In this document: positions 19,866 to 29,217 of the stretch, in pieces
Numbering within the stretch: the stretch's first letter is position 1
Layout of the letters: every line of letters starts with the position of its first letter
From: Streptococcus oralis
Lineage (GTDB): Bacteria; Bacillota; Bacilli; Lactobacillales; Streptococcaceae
Assembly (NCBI RefSeq): GCF_016127915.1
Contig: NZ_CP066059.1
Span: 682,001 to 746,000, forward strand
Length of the DNA: 64,000 nt
Direction: 5' to 3'
Made by a program: the position numbers and the translations under genes
Notes under the pieces: model-generated
What the model was told of the DNA's origin: nothing
Databases searched by the model: none
What the model saw: only the letters and a program-made list of their open reading frames with translations

Positions 19866-20408
19866 CTAGTCGTCCATCACACCACCTGTAAGCTGGTACA
19901 TGAGGTAAATGTGCTCCAAGACTTTTACCTTATCCATATGGTCTACATCTTTAAAGCCACCTAATGCTAGAAGTGGAACGAAACCAAAACATTCATCGTA
20001 GGCTAGCAGACCATGTTTGGCAACAGCTTTTTTATAGAGTGGGATATCAAAATAATCATCTTTGAAATCTTCATCATCAACATACTCTATGAAACGATCC
20101 ATACGCTTAATCATAATATCTAAATCCTGAATATTGTATTGGACAATTCCCACATAGGTATTCTTTTCCCAAGTAATAATATCTCCAAATGCTGTTACGA
20201 ACATAGGAAAAGCGACATCTCCTCTGAAATAGCTATCTTGGAGAAGCTCTAGATAATCATCTGGATTGATGACTTTTAGATAACCATCTAAAAAGGTTCC
20301 CAGACCATCTTCCTGCCAAATTTGAACTAACTCAGCTGGAACTTGATTTTTATATTTTTCAATAACATCTTTGGGCATATCTGCCACTTTGACAAAATCT
20401 TTTAACAT
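19866..20408 (-). CDS. GAD-like / Tdi1-type immunity protein (DUF1851)
   Basis: A 180-residue acidic cytosolic protein with no signal peptide. The N-terminal half resembles the GAD-like domain (FVKVADMPKDVIEKY, VPAELVQIWQEDGLG) and the C-terminal half the Tdi1-type immunity fold (AYDECFGFVPLLALGG, HIYLMYQLTGG). Such proteins neutralise polymorphic toxins. No toxin gene is adjacent. It follows the next entry by 3 nt, so the two are co-transcribed. A truncated relative of its first 18 codons is at 20910-20999. Family assignment is from pattern memory; function as immunity is inferred. Confidence 0.8.
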   Translation of the reverse strand: MLKDFVKVADMPKDVIEKYKNQVPAELVQIWQEDGLGTFLDGYLKVINPDDYLELLQDSYFRGDVAFPMFVTAFGDIITWEKNTYVGIVQYNIQDLDIMIKRMDRFIEYVDDEDFKDDYFDIPLYKKAVAKHGLLAYDECFGFVPLLALGGFKDVDHMDKVKVLEHIYLMYQLTGGVMDD

Positions 20409-20411
20409 CTA

Positions 20412-20888
20412 TTAATCCTCTGCCGCAATCTTCATAAAAGCCTGTTTAAAGTCTTCGTACATCTCAAAAGCAACTTTCATGACATTTTCAAAGTCATCAT
20501 AATTAGCAATCACTGGATCCATGATTCTATAGTCCGGAGAGATGAGTCTCCTAGAAAACTCCATCAGTGGAGTCCCTAGTATAACTTTGTTTTGAGAGTC
20601 CCTAACAACCCATATCAATTCTACTAATCCTTTAAAAATACTAATATGGAATCCAAAAGTATAACCATTTTCTTTAATAGGTTCAATATAAAAGAATTTT
20701 TCACGCCCATCAAATTTAACTCGATACCCTAAATCTTCGAAAACGTCAAATATCAACTCGCCTGTAATAATATTTAAGCGTTTTTCTTTAGGCGTTCTAT
20801 CTAAGCTAAATTTATCTGAAAGTTCCTTATATCGCTCCACAAAATCTATAGCTTGCAAAGCCTGTTCAACTCTGCTGTCTAAATTCAT
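20412..20888 (-). CDS. Hypothetical cytosolic protein, probable immunity protein
   Basis: A 158-residue protein I do not recognise with certainty. It is soluble, mixed alpha/beta, with a beta-rich centre (GYRVKFDGREKFFYIEPI, TFGFHISIFKGLVELIWVV) and a helical C-terminus ending in acidic residues. A clear AGGAG lies before the ATG. Placement between a GAD-like immunity gene and a YezG-type gene, with no toxin, suggests it is another orphan immunity gene. The function is inferred from context only. Confidence 0.65.
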   Translation of the reverse strand: MNLDSRVEQALQAIDFVERYKELSDKFSLDRTPKEKRLNIITGELIFDVFEDLGYRVKFDGREKFFYIEPIKENGYTFGFHISIFKGLVELIWVVRDSQNKVILGTPLMEFSRRLISPDYRIMDPVIANYDDFENVMKVAFEMYEDFKQAFMKIAAED

Positions 20889-20909
20889 CTCTCCACTCCT
20901 TTGTAAATC

Positions 20910-20999
20910 TTAGTTCAACTCCGTATTCTTTGGCAATCTTCTTATATTTTCAATCACTTCTTGGGGCATATCTGCCACTTTAACAAAGTTTTCTAACAT
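20910..20999 (-). pseudogene. Truncated, frameshifted 5' fragment of a GAD-like immunity gene
   Basis: A 29-codon remnant beginning MLENFVKVADMPQEVIE, closely matching MLKDFVKVADMPKDVIE of the intact gene at 19866-20408. Nucleotide alignment shows one T fewer in a T-run (four instead of five on the plus strand), which frameshifts the copy; it stops at 20910. If the base is restored the frame runs KYKKIAKEYGVELRF... into the next gene, no longer similar to the intact protein, so a recombination joint is likely. Confidence 0.8.
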
Positions 21000-21069
21000 T
21001 TTATCCTCCATTTCGCGATAACAGCAATGCTCGAAAAATCACATTCTTCAAAATGTAATCAAGCTTACT

Positions 21070-21555
21070 CTACTTTTGATTATGCTCCTTCTGAAAGGCT
21101 TCCATTGCCTTGAACTGTTCTAATTCTTTTTCGTTAGCTGGTTGCTTGCCGAGATATTTGTATTCAAATAAGTCCATTCGGGCACCTGGACCAAAACCAC
21201 TTTCCAACCATGGCGCGTAGTCATAGTCGACTGATAGCTTATTATTTTCATCCAAATGAATCAAGCCTGCTGACCAATCACTCAATTCGTTATCCATGAA
21301 TACTTTTTTTAGTTCTTGAGCTTTCTTAAATAGTAAACGATATTCGTCAAAAAATTCCGATTTGGATATGTCAAATTCTTGAGGGATATAAAAGAAATAA
21401 TGGTACTCTCCATTGTATTTAAAGAAGAAATAAATTTCTCCACTCAGAGTTCTATCCACTTCAAAATTGATATACAAATCATCCCACTCAACTGGAATCA
21501 TATCATTAACTTGATGCACGATTTCGATAATTTTTTCATTAATCTGTTGTTCCAT
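21070..21555 (-). CDS. YezG-family immunity protein (DUF600)
   Basis: A 161-residue soluble protein starting MEQQINEKIIEIVHQVNDMI; the ATG at 21555 is preceded by GGAGG at 6-nt spacing, while the longer frame lacks a site. Motifs typical of the family are the N-terminal helix pair, FFKYNGEYHYFFYIP and the C-terminal WLESGFGPGARMDLFEYKYLG. In Bacillus, YezG neutralises the LXG toxin YeeF. No LXG toxin lies in this window, so it is an orphan immunity gene. It follows asp5 by about 70 nt on the same strand. Confidence 0.82.
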   Translation of the reverse strand: MEQQINEKIIEIVHQVNDMIPVEWDDLYINFEVDRTLSGEIYFFFKYNGEYHYFFYIPQEFDISKSEFFDEYRLLFKKAQELKKVFMDNELSDWSAGLIHLDENNKLSVDYDYAPWLESGFGPGARMDLFEYKYLGKQPANEKELEQFKAMEAFQKEHNQK

Positions 21556-21623
21556 ATATTCCTCCGGTTTAGATGTATTTTCCCCGCCTCTAGTATCCTT
21601 CATCTGTATATGAAATCACATCC

Positions 21624-21845
21624 TTACTGATAGGTCACTATCATAAAAACAAGGAGCAAGACAAACAAGGCTAGGCTAATCAAGAGGGTTACAATTTTTA
21701 CCAAGCGGTTGTTCTGCCAGTAGCCTGGTTTTCCGATATTGCTAGTCGCATCCATGGAAAAGAGTTGGCTTTGGCGAGGTTGGATGAGAACCAGGACAAT
21801 CAAGGCGACGGCTAGGATTATTCCTATAATCATCAAAACTTCCAT
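21624..21845 (-). CDS. asp5: Accessory Sec system protein Asp5 (SecG-like)
   Basis: A 73-residue protein with two transmembrane helices (about 3-24 and 50-70) around a short loop containing SQLFSMDATSNIGKPGYW, which resembles SecG. Start: ATG at 21845, 8 nt after GAGG; an in-frame GTG at 21854 overlaps the asp4 stop as GTGA and is an alternative. Asp5 with Asp4 and SecY2 forms the accessory membrane channel. It ends the SRR-adhesin export operon. Confidence 0.88.
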   Translation of the reverse strand: MEVLMIIGIILAVALIVLVLIQPRQSQLFSMDATSNIGKPGYWQNNRLVKIVTLLISLALFVLLLVFMIVTYQ

Positions 21846-21850
21846 CAATT

Positions 21851-22030
21851 TCACCTCAAGATTCCTAATAATGTAAAGATCAGGGTAAGAAGGATGAGCA
21901 AACCGAGTAAAATGGAGAAGGTTTTACTGGTCTTTTCTCCTCGGGTAGGCTTTTCTTTCTTAAGCGCTCCTTGCTTTAACTCTTCCATGCGTCCTTCGAC
22001 ATCCTTGTAAAATAAATCTTTTTTAGTCAT
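21851..22030 (-). CDS. asp4: Accessory Sec system protein Asp4 (SecE-like)
   Basis: A 59-residue gene found by translation between gtfB and asp5. It begins MTKKDLFYKDVEGRMEEL, has a basic middle (KKEKPTRGEKTSK), and ends in one transmembrane helix (about residues 38-57), the topology of a SecE-like Asp4. It overlaps the gtfB 3' end by 8 nt and has GGGGAAGG before its ATG. Position between gtfB and asp5 is the canonical one. Confidence 0.9.
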   Translation of the reverse strand: MTKKDLFYKDVEGRMEELKQGALKKEKPTRGEKTSKTFSILLGLLILLTLIFTLLGILR

Positions 22031-23369
22031 GTCCTTCCCCTATTATCCTTTCCATCCTCTCTTGGTAAGTAGCCAAGTCCACATAGTTAGCATGGCGGCC
22101 TTGATGCCCAAGGGCTTGGCCCATCTTGTCAAGACTGCTGAGAGCTTCTTGAATCTTCGCAATCATGTCTCCAACAGCCTGGACATCAAAGAGGTGTTCT
22201 GGAGCTGTGTAAGGTCTGTTATGAGCTGTTTGGTCAAAGGCTAGGATGAGCATATTGTGCTCGAAGGCTTGACGGACAGCATCCAAAAGCTCGTTTCCGT
22301 AATTGATGTCTAGATAGAGGTCAGACAACTGGTAGAGCTCGCGAATCTTTTGCGGACTGGCGTTTTGGTAGAGAACGACATTGGGATAGGAAAGCAAGGT
22401 CAGCAATTTGGATGACATTTCAGTCACTGCCGCGATTCGGAAGGTCACCATTGGCAAGGACTCAATCAGGGTTTCGATATGCTCGATCTGATCTGAGTTG
22501 GTAACGATCAAGGCATCTGGTCGAACGAAGTTTTCTCTTTTGAACTGATAATGATAACCTAGATGGACAAACTTGCCATAATAGGCTGGATTAGCCAAGG
22601 CCAAGGCTTGTTCATAGGTAGCCTTATCTGGTATGAGGATCTGCTTGGCTCTCAGCTCCCCTTGCTCCAGTAGCAGCTGCATATTTCCAGGAAGACAATC
22701 ATCTAGTGGTTCTTGCCAGACTAAGATATCCTGTCCAGTCTTATCTGGATAATGGTATGAGACCAAGAAAGAGGTGGCGAGTGTGTTAAAGAGAAGGTAG
22801 CGAGTGTCGATTCCCAAGTCCTGCAAAAAGAAGATCGTGAACTCCACTCGATTGTTAAAATGGCGCAGGGCTTGTCCGGGCAAGGTTAGGAGGATATCAC
22901 CTGTTACATGATTTTCTAGGACAATTTCCTGTCCCTTTGCATCCTGGTACTTGGTCAAGATAGCCTGTCCATCTGCACTATAAGTGGTCTTGGCAAAGCA
23001 GGCTCCGCATCGGTTATAGTGGTCTGCTTGGTAGATGCGACCGGATAGGTCCTTCCAGTCGACTTGCTTGACCCAACGGGCCTGAGGAGCCTCCACATAG
23101 TGAATCACGCCCCTCTCCCGAGAATCCTCTAGGATATGCGCAGACTGGTTATTGCCCGCAATCTCCCAAAACTCAGGTACAGCTACTTGATTGAAATAAA
23201 GAGCTTTTCCCGACTCGTAACCTAGATAGTAGGTAAAGGGAGAAAGAATCCCATCTGGGAGAAAGCCATCTGGCTCGATCACAACTGTGACATGGGACAG
23301 ACCAGCAACTTCTAGACTTTCATGTAAATCTCGACTTTCCTGGCCATATCGATCAAATAGTTGAATCAT
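22023..23369 (-). CDS. gtfB: Accessory Sec glycosylation chaperone GtfB (Gtf2)
   Basis: A 448-residue non-catalytic partner of GtfA. The GtfA-GtfB complex adds GlcNAc to Ser/Thr of the SRR adhesin in the cytosol; GtfB binds the acceptor. The N-terminal domain begins MIQLFDRYGQESRDLH; the C-terminal domain has AAVTEMSSKLLTLL and LSDLYLDINYGNELLDAV, a segment also found at the C-termini of the two GT8 enzymes of this locus. It overlaps gtfA by 17 nt. Confidence 0.95.
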   Translation of the reverse strand: MIQLFDRYGQESRDLHESLEVAGLSHVTVVIEPDGFLPDGILSPFTYYLGYESGKALYFNQVAVPEFWEIAGNNQSAHILEDSRERGVIHYVEAPQARWVKQVDWKDLSGRIYQADHYNRCGACFAKTTYSADGQAILTKYQDAKGQEIVLENHVTGDILLTLPGQALRHFNNRVEFTIFFLQDLGIDTRYLLFNTLATSFLVSYHYPDKTGQDILVWQEPLDDCLPGNMQLLLEQGELRAKQILIPDKATYEQALALANPAYYGKFVHLGYHYQFKRENFVRPDALIVTNSDQIEHIETLIESLPMVTFRIAAVTEMSSKLLTLLSYPNVVLYQNASPQKIRELYQLSDLYLDINYGNELLDAVRQAFEHNMLILAFDQTAHNRPYTAPEHLFDVQAVGDMIAKIQEALSSLDKMGQALGHQGRHANYVDLATYQERMERIIGEGHD

Positions 23370-24873
23370 GCAGGACCTCCTCTATCGTTTTCTTCCACTT
23401 GTCCCTTACCTTGTCTGTTAAAAATCCTCTAGCTAGGTCATAAGATGCTGTTCGCATAGCTGGCAAATGATTTTCCTGATAGAGCTGGCAGATCTTTTCC
23501 GCAAAGGCACTTTTAATCGCCGTTTCAACATGGTCATCCGAACTTGGGATTAAGTAGCCATTTTGACCGTTCTTGATAAAGGTTTGATTCCCATAAGGAA
23601 CATCAAAGCCAATCAAGGGCAAGCCTGAACCAACTGCCTCCATCAAGGTCAGACCAAAGCCTTCACTGGTTGAGGCTGTCAGATAGACCTCATACTGGGG
23701 ATAGATCTGAGCCAGGTCTGCATGCCCTTTGAGCTGGATATAGTTCTCCGCTTGGTGAGATGTGATGATTTCCCTTAAAAGGGATTCCTCACCCCCACTG
23801 CCATAAATGTCAAAGGTAAGCTCTGGAAGGACTTGATGCGCCTGGATAACCGCCTTGACGAGCCAGTCGATGTGTTTTTCCTTGGCCAAACGCGAAGCGG
23901 TAATGAGAGAAAAGGGCTTTCGTTCCCTAGCAGGCTCCGTCAACTGATCAATGCTCCCAACTGGAATCGTGACGATTCGTGGACGATGCTGACTGTACTG
24001 GGCAAATTGACCTTCGAGAACTTCCTTCTGCCGATCCGTAGACACGATAAAACAATCGACCTTGTCCGCATTTGTAAACTGATACTCATAATAGTTATTC
24101 CAGAGGAGATAGTCTTCGTTACTAGCATTTTCACTATAGTGCTCTGCGTGAACGACAACTGCTAGATGGGCCTTTTGTGCTTCTTCAAAAACAGCCTGAC
24201 CAATCCCTGTTTCCCTATCCAAGATGACCAAATCAGACTTGCTCAAGTTCAAACTTTGCATAAAATAGCGCATAAGGGCTGGCTTTCCGTACAGAATCCG
24301 GTCCTTAAATCGATAGACCTCTTCCTGTCCTTCAGTCAGTAAGATATCGTAAGCAGTGCTGCCGTCTTCATTGAAAAAGGTTCGTTGATAGAGCCTAGCC
24401 ACCTGGTCTTTGGGCGCGAAATATTCTGTACAGTAGCGTGTGTAGGAGAAATAATCCTTGCGAATCAAGTTCCCCCAAAACACATACTCTGCATGCTGTA
24501 CTAGATTCTTAGCCGAGTCTACCAAGTAGCAGGTTACAAACTTATCCTCATCTGAAAAGTAGACGCGCAAGACCTTGCCATCCTGCTCCCTATGACTCTC
24601 AAGGCCACCAAAAGAGGCCAAGACCTCGTCAACTGTAACACTGGTCGGTGCTAGCTTGATATCTGTAAAATGATTGTAAAGCCAGATTACCTGATCATCC
24701 GCAAAGCCGATATTGGCCGTTAAATGCTGGATATTGTCTGCTAAAATCAAGTCGGTAAAGATAAACTTAGATGCTAGGTCTAAGCTTCTAAAAATCCCTG
24801 CTCGGTAGGCCTGGGCATATTCGACACCACTGCTCGCCCAACCGATTCCTAGATTTATATTGTAAATTGTCAT
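23353..24873 (-). CDS. gtfA: Accessory Sec glycosyltransferase GtfA (Gtf1)
   Basis: A 506-residue GT4-type enzyme starting the O-glycosylation of the SRR adhesin with GlcNAc from UDP-GlcNAc. GIGWASSGVEYAQAYR is the family N-terminus; the C-terminal nucleotide-sugar domain has TASTSEGFGLTLMEAVGSG with the EX7E pair. The enzyme needs GtfB for activity, and the genes overlap. secA2 ends 12 nt upstream. Confidence 0.96.
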   Translation of the reverse strand: MTIYNINLGIGWASSGVEYAQAYRAGIFRSLDLASKFIFTDLILADNIQHLTANIGFADDQVIWLYNHFTDIKLAPTSVTVDEVLASFGGLESHREQDGKVLRVYFSDEDKFVTCYLVDSAKNLVQHAEYVFWGNLIRKDYFSYTRYCTEYFAPKDQVARLYQRTFFNEDGSTAYDILLTEGQEEVYRFKDRILYGKPALMRYFMQSLNLSKSDLVILDRETGIGQAVFEEAQKAHLAVVVHAEHYSENASNEDYLLWNNYYEYQFTNADKVDCFIVSTDRQKEVLEGQFAQYSQHRPRIVTIPVGSIDQLTEPARERKPFSLITASRLAKEKHIDWLVKAVIQAHQVLPELTFDIYGSGGEESLLREIITSHQAENYIQLKGHADLAQIYPQYEVYLTASTSEGFGLTLMEAVGSGLPLIGFDVPYGNQTFIKNGQNGYLIPSSDDHVETAIKSAFAEKICQLYQENHLPAMRTASYDLARGFLTDKVRDKWKKTIEEVLHDSTI

Positions 24874-24885
24874 ATGATCCTCTTT

Positions 24886-27258
24886 TTATGGAAAATGGGT
24901 GAGAATCTCACCTTTGGGCGTTACTTCCACAATCCCCATGAGAAGATTGCGTACCATATCTGTACGGATTTGTTGCTTCATGGTTTCAAAGCCTGCATAG
25001 GCCTCCTGATAGTACTCTACGATAGGGTTCTTTTGAGAAGCAGACTGGCTCCCGATTGCTAGACTGAGCTGTTGGAGGTAGTCGACTTGCTCAACCCAGT
25101 TGTCATCAATAGCCTTGAGCATGGATATTCTCAGAAAAGAATCATAGAGCTGGTGAGGTTGGAGAAGTTCCTTTTTAGCTGCGATTCCCTTGGCTATTAT
25201 TTGCTCTAGTAACTCCCGAATCTGATCTGCATCAGCTAAATCCAAATCAGCTGGTAATTCTCTCATCCCAAAGCTAATATTGGTCACGATGAAATAAAAG
25301 AGCTCTTGGGAGCTGCTATAGGCTTTTTCTGAGATTTGTTTGGTATAGTCTGCCAGTATCTCCTCAAGGATATGCTCTAGATCACGGCTTCCATCCAGCA
25401 AGCGATCTCTTTCTTTGTAGACCATCTGGCGCTGGATATTGACGCTTTCCGCATACTCTAAGGTTTGTCTGCGTGCTGAGCGACTGGCACTATCACTAGC
25501 CTCTTGGGCTTTTCTGACGAGATTGCGGTACTTGCGAGCCTTGAGTAAGATGGGTTTACTAATATCTTCCACTTGGTAGTCTTGATACAGGTCATGAACC
25601 CAAGACGGCCCGAACTTTTTGATCACATCATCTTCAAGCGATACGAAAAATTGAGACATGCCTGGATCACCCTGGCGGCCAGAACGACCTCTGATTTGCA
25701 GGTCAATCCGTCGGCTCTCCATTCGCTCGGTACCGATCACAATCAAACCGCCCAATTCTGCAACACCTGGACCGAGTTTGATATCTGTCCCGCGACCTGC
25801 CATAGAAGTCGCAACGGTCACTGCCCCCATCTGTCCAGACTCTGCAATGATTTGGGCTTCACGTGCCGCATGATTGGCATTGAGGACATTGTGGGAAATC
25901 CCCTCTCGCAAGAGCAAGGATGAGTATAGCTGGGACATTTCTACAGATCCGACAAAAATCAGGAGTGGATTGCCTTTGGCGTGGTAGGTCTTGATAGCTT
26001 CGAGAGAAGCATAGACTTTCTCAGGGAGGGTCACATAGAGATTGTCCGGATGGTCCATTCGCCTAAGTGGGCGATTGGTTGGGATGCGAATGACAGACAT
26101 GTTGTAAGTTTCGAAAAATTCTTTCTCTGCCACCTTTCCAGTTCCTGTCATACCTGAGATTTTGCGAAACATCTTAAGGAGACTCTGGTAGGTGATTGAA
26201 GCCATGGCTCTGGTTTCAGGAGAAAGTTTCACATGTTCCTTGGCTTCGATGGCTTGATGGAGACCGCCTTGAAGCTTGGTCATTTCCATCAAACGCCCTG
26301 TTCCCTTGTCTAACAAGACCATTTCTTGCCCTCGAACCAGATAGTCCTTGTCCTTGGTAAAGAGCGTATGAGCTCTGAGCGCATAGACTAGATGTCGAAC
26401 ATAACTGGCGTACTCTTCCTTGTAGAGATGGTCGATTCCTAGGAATCCTTCAACCGTCTGGGCCCCCTTACGGGTTAACCAAACTTGGTCTTTTTCTTCC
26501 TTGTAGATGTAGTCCACTCCCTCAACCAAGGTCGTCACTAGGGTATCAATCATCCCATAATAGTTAGACTGGACACGGGGAGAGCCTGCGATAATCAAGG
26601 GAGTTTGGGCACTATCGAGTAGAATGTCATCGATCTCATCGATGATGACATAGTTAAAGGGAGGCAGGAATTTCCCCTCACGAGTGGAGGCAAGATTATC
26701 ATTGAGATAGTCAAATCCCAAGACACTATTGGTCGTGTAGACGATATCTGAGGTGTAGATCTTTCTTTTCTCTTCCGCAGTCAAGTCCTCTTTTGGATCC
26801 TCTGAAAAAGGCAGACCTACAGTTAGACCTAAAAATTGGTAGACTGGACCCATTTCACTTGCGTCCCGTCTAGCCAGATAGTCATTGGTCGTGACCAGCA
26901 TACTGCCTTTACCCGTTAAAGCATTGAGGTAGAGGGGCATGGTTGCAGTCAAGGTCTTTCCTTCACCCGTATTCATCTCTGCCACATTTCCTTGATGGAT
27001 TACAATGGCTCCCATGACTTGCACATCATAGGGAAAGAGACCCAAGACACGTTTATCTGCCTCACGTACAAGAGCATAGGCTTCTACTAATAGCTCATCC
27101 AAGGTTTCTCCCTGGGCAAGTCGCTGGCGAAACTCCTCTGTCTTTGCAGCCATTTCCTCATCACTGAGAGCTGCCATCTCTTCTTTGAGGGTGTTGATTT
27201 GGCTTAGAAGCATCTTGACCATTCTCAGTTGTCTTTCCTGATACAAACGATTAAACAC
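24886..27258 (-). CDS. secA2: Accessory Sec translocase ATPase SecA2
   Basis: A 790-residue SecA paralogue dedicated to the SRR adhesin. It has Walker [12 protein letters not shown], the DEAD-like box [12 protein letters not shown], and [11 protein letters not shown] and RGRSGRQGD in the second motor domain; like other SecA2 proteins it lacks a C-terminal zinc finger. Start: GTG at 27258, 6 nt after GGAGG; this overlaps the asp3 stop by 8 nt. The in-frame ATG two codons upstream abuts the RBS with no spacing, so GTG is preferred. Confidence 0.95.
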   Translation of the reverse strand: MFNRLYQERQLRMVKMLLSQINTLKEEMAALSDEEMAAKTEEFRQRLAQGETLDELLVEAYALVREADKRVLGLFPYDVQVMGAIVIHQGNVAEMNTGEGKTLTATMPLYLNALTGKGSMLVTTNDYLARRDASEMGPVYQFLGLTVGLPFSEDPKEDLTAEEKRKIYTSDIVYTTNSVLGFDYLNDNLASTREGKFLPPFNYVIIDEIDDILLDSAQTPLIIAGSPRVQSNYYGMIDTLVTTLVEGVDYIYKEEKDQVWLTRKGAQTVEGFLGIDHLYKEEYASYVRHLVYALRAHTLFTKDKDYLVRGQEMVLLDKGTGRLMEMTKLQGGLHQAIEAKEHVKLSPETRAMASITYQSLLKMFRKISGMTGTGKVAEKEFFETYNMSVIRIPTNRPLRRMDHPDNLYVTLPEKVYASLEAIKTYHAKGNPLLIFVGSVEMSQLYSSLLLREGISHNVLNANHAAREAQIIAESGQMGAVTVATSMAGRGTDIKLGPGVAELGGLIVIGTERMESRRIDLQIRGRSGRQGDPGMSQFFVSLEDDVIKKFGPSWVHDLYQDYQVEDISKPILLKARKYRNLVRKAQEASDSASRSARRQTLEYAESVNIQRQMVYKERDRLLDGSRDLEHILEEILADYTKQISEKAYSSSQELFYFIVTNISFGMRELPADLDLADADQIRELLEQIIAKGIAAKKELLQPHQLYDSFLRISMLKAIDDNWVEQVDYLQQLSLAIGSQSASQKNPIVEYYQEAYAGFETMKQQIRTDMVRNLLMGIVEVTPKGEILTHFP

Positions 27259-27691
27259 CAGCATCCTCCTCAATAGAAAACGAAACAAAGTCAAGAGCCT
27301 CAAAACCTGCACTAATCAAGGAAAGGCGATAGGTGTAGGCCGCTTCAGGATAGGTGAAGCTAAAAGAAAATTGCCTTTCAATCTTCTCCTCGATGATTTC
27401 CTCATAACGGTTTAAAAAAGTCAGTTTGAGATAGAGGCCATTGGTCGGTTGAACTCGCATCTTCATGGATAGGCGGTAGGTATAATTTTTCTTAAGAAGA
27501 GGGAGGCTGGGCTGGCTCCTAGTAGCCTGGTAATTGACACTAGAAAACCAGGTTTTAAGGGTTTCACCTGAAGCCAGCAAAGGATTTTTCAGGGTAACAT
27601 GACCGTCTGCATGATAGGTGATCTGGCTCCCGTAAAGATAAGTGGCTCCCATCTCACCCCACCTAATATCCTCTCTCTTGATGATAATCAT
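27251..27691 (-). CDS. asp3: Accessory Sec system protein Asp3
   Basis: A 146-residue, beta-rich, carbohydrate-binding-module-like protein that assembles with Asp1 and Asp2 and binds glycosylated and unglycosylated adhesin. Typical N-terminus [21 protein letters not shown] and a central WFSSVNYQ. It overlaps asp2 by 4 nt (ATGA) and secA2 by 8 nt, so all three are coupled. Confidence 0.93.
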   Translation of the reverse strand: MIIIKREDIRWGEMGATYLYGSQITYHADGHVTLKNPLLASGETLKTWFSSVNYQATRSQPSLPLLKKNYTYRLSMKMRVQPTNGLYLKLTFLNRYEEIIEEKIERQFSFSFTYPEAAYTYRLSLISAGFEALDFVSFSIEEDAGV

Positions 27692-29217
27692 GTCTCACCT
27701 CTTCCGTATTCTTCTAGTATCATCTTGTAAAAATGAATAAACCAGGCAACGTTTGTACCTGTGTCATCATTGTGTCGACCTGCTGTCCCTTTTGACAAGA
27801 TCTTAGCTCCTGTCTGACAAAGTGTCTCCACTAGCTGGTCATAGGCACCACTATCCATATCCTCGTCCTTCATGTAAGAAAGGCCGAAGGTCGTCTGGGA
27901 AAAATCAGCTTGTTCAAATCGGGTCCAAAAACGTTGATCCAATTCCTTCATGTCTTTTTGGCTCACTCCTCCTGTCTGAAGGTGCAAGACATCAAAGCTG
28001 GTCGGGAAAACTCCTGGTGCCTCCAGTCGACCCCGCCGTGCGATGGTTCCTAGATTGGTCAAGGGTTTTCCGACTACAATTCCTTTGGGCTCAAAGTGAG
28101 AGCCATAATAGAGGGCTGGGAAGGTTCCCATTGACAGCCCAGATAGGATCAAGTCACTTCTATCCAAGCCTAGATAGTCTAGATAGTGTTGGATCGTTGC
28201 TTGTATGCTGTCTTCTAATTCCTCAGTTCCTAGGTAAAAGGCTCCTCCTTCTAATCGAGGGTCCGAAAAGAGGAGAAAGGGGCATCTGAGATTCTTCATC
28301 ATCCAGTAACCCTCAAAACCTTCCGCCGGACGGTAACCTGAGAAATAGACTGCTAGAGGTGGCTTGAAATCCCCTGGGTGAAAGAAATAGTTGATTTCCT
28401 CACGTTTTTTGTCATGTAGGATATTGCCTCCGAGAACAAACTTTCCAAACTGTTTCCGGCTCCAGCGTTGGTGGAGATTGCCGATGTTGACCTTTCCCTG
28501 ACCACGCGCTTCAAGAGAAATGCTCAGATAAGCGTCATAGTCTTGCTCCACAATGATTGCTGAGGCAAAGTCTACTTCCTCAAGGAGAATGTCCTGTTTT
28601 ATCTCTGAGATAGCCCCTGTTGGAATTTTTCGCAAACGCAGGCGCAAGTCCACTGGTCCACTCTTTTCATATTCGAGCCAGAGTTCGATTGGCGAATGGG
28701 CTTGGACAGTCTGATTATAGGCCCAAGAGGCTAGCTGGGTATTGGTCTTGCCAAATTCTCCTTCTAACTCCAGGTGCTCAAATCCTTGATAGGAGATGGA
28801 GCCTTGAAAACTCGGGTGAATCCGTATCGTAGCTGGGCTCAGCTTGTCCCCATAACCACCTTCAAAGAGAGAGGTGGAAAGGTCTCGAACAAAGCCCTGT
28901 CGGTCTGACAGGTCCATCGCCTGCATGCAGTGCTGTTTGATGAGGTTTTGAAGACCTTCATCCTGACTTGCAAACTGTTCTGGATAGAAAACTGTATAGG
29001 GTTCCAAGCTAGATGCAAAAGGCAGCAAATCTACTAGATAAGCCCCATCCGTGAGAATGACAGCATGAAAGTGATCTAAGTCATTCTCATCCATGATTTT
29101 CTGGATGGCAGACGGTGTGTTGGGAGGGACATGATACCAGTCTAGTTGGGCTGGTAGGGCAAGTGTATCTCGCCAATCCTCTGGACCGATTTGCAAGATC
29201 TTATACTTCTTTTCCAT
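27688..29217 (-). CDS. asp2: Accessory Sec system protein Asp2 (adhesin O-acetyltransferase)
   Basis: A 509-residue SGNH/alpha-beta-hydrolase-like protein. In S. gordonii, Asp2 acetylates GlcNAc on the adhesin during export with the triad S362, E452 and H482. Here all three are present at exactly the same numbers: S362 in SGLSMGTFP, E452 in MKDEDMD and H482 in AGRHND. The N-terminal part is the Asp2-specific carbohydrate-binding region. Overlaps: 17 nt with asp1 and 4 nt with asp3. Confidence 0.95.
   Translation of the reverse strand: MEKKYKILQIGPEDWRDTLALPAQLDWYHVPPNTPSAIQKIMDENDLDHFHAVILTDGAYLVDLLPFASSLEPYTVFYPEQFASQDEGLQNLIKQHCMQAMDLSDRQGFVRDLSTSLFEGGYGDKLSPATIRIHPSFQGSISYQGFEHLELEGEFGKTNTQLASWAYNQTVQAHSPIELWLEYEKSGPVDLRLRLRKIPTGAISEIKQDILLEEVDFASAIIVEQDYDAYLSISLEARGQGKVNIGNLHQRWSRKQFGKFVLGGNILHDKKREEINYFFHPGDFKPPLAVYFSGYRPAEGFEGYWMMKNLRCPFLLFSDPRLEGGAFYLGTEELEDSIQATIQHYLDYLGLDRSDLILSGLSMGTFPALYYGSHFEPKGIVVGKPLTNLGTIARRGRLEAPGVFPTSFDVLHLQTGGVSQKDMKELDQRFWTRFEQADFSQTTFGLSYMKDEDMDSGAYDQLVETLCQTGAKILSKGTAGRHNDDTGTNVAWFIHFYKMILEEYGRGET

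Noticed and set aside
24886..27312. SecA2 starting 18 codons upstream of the chosen GTG
   Set aside because: The upstream codons overlap the asp3 coding sequence heavily and lack an RBS; the GTG has a GGAGG at good spacing and gives a 790-residue protein.
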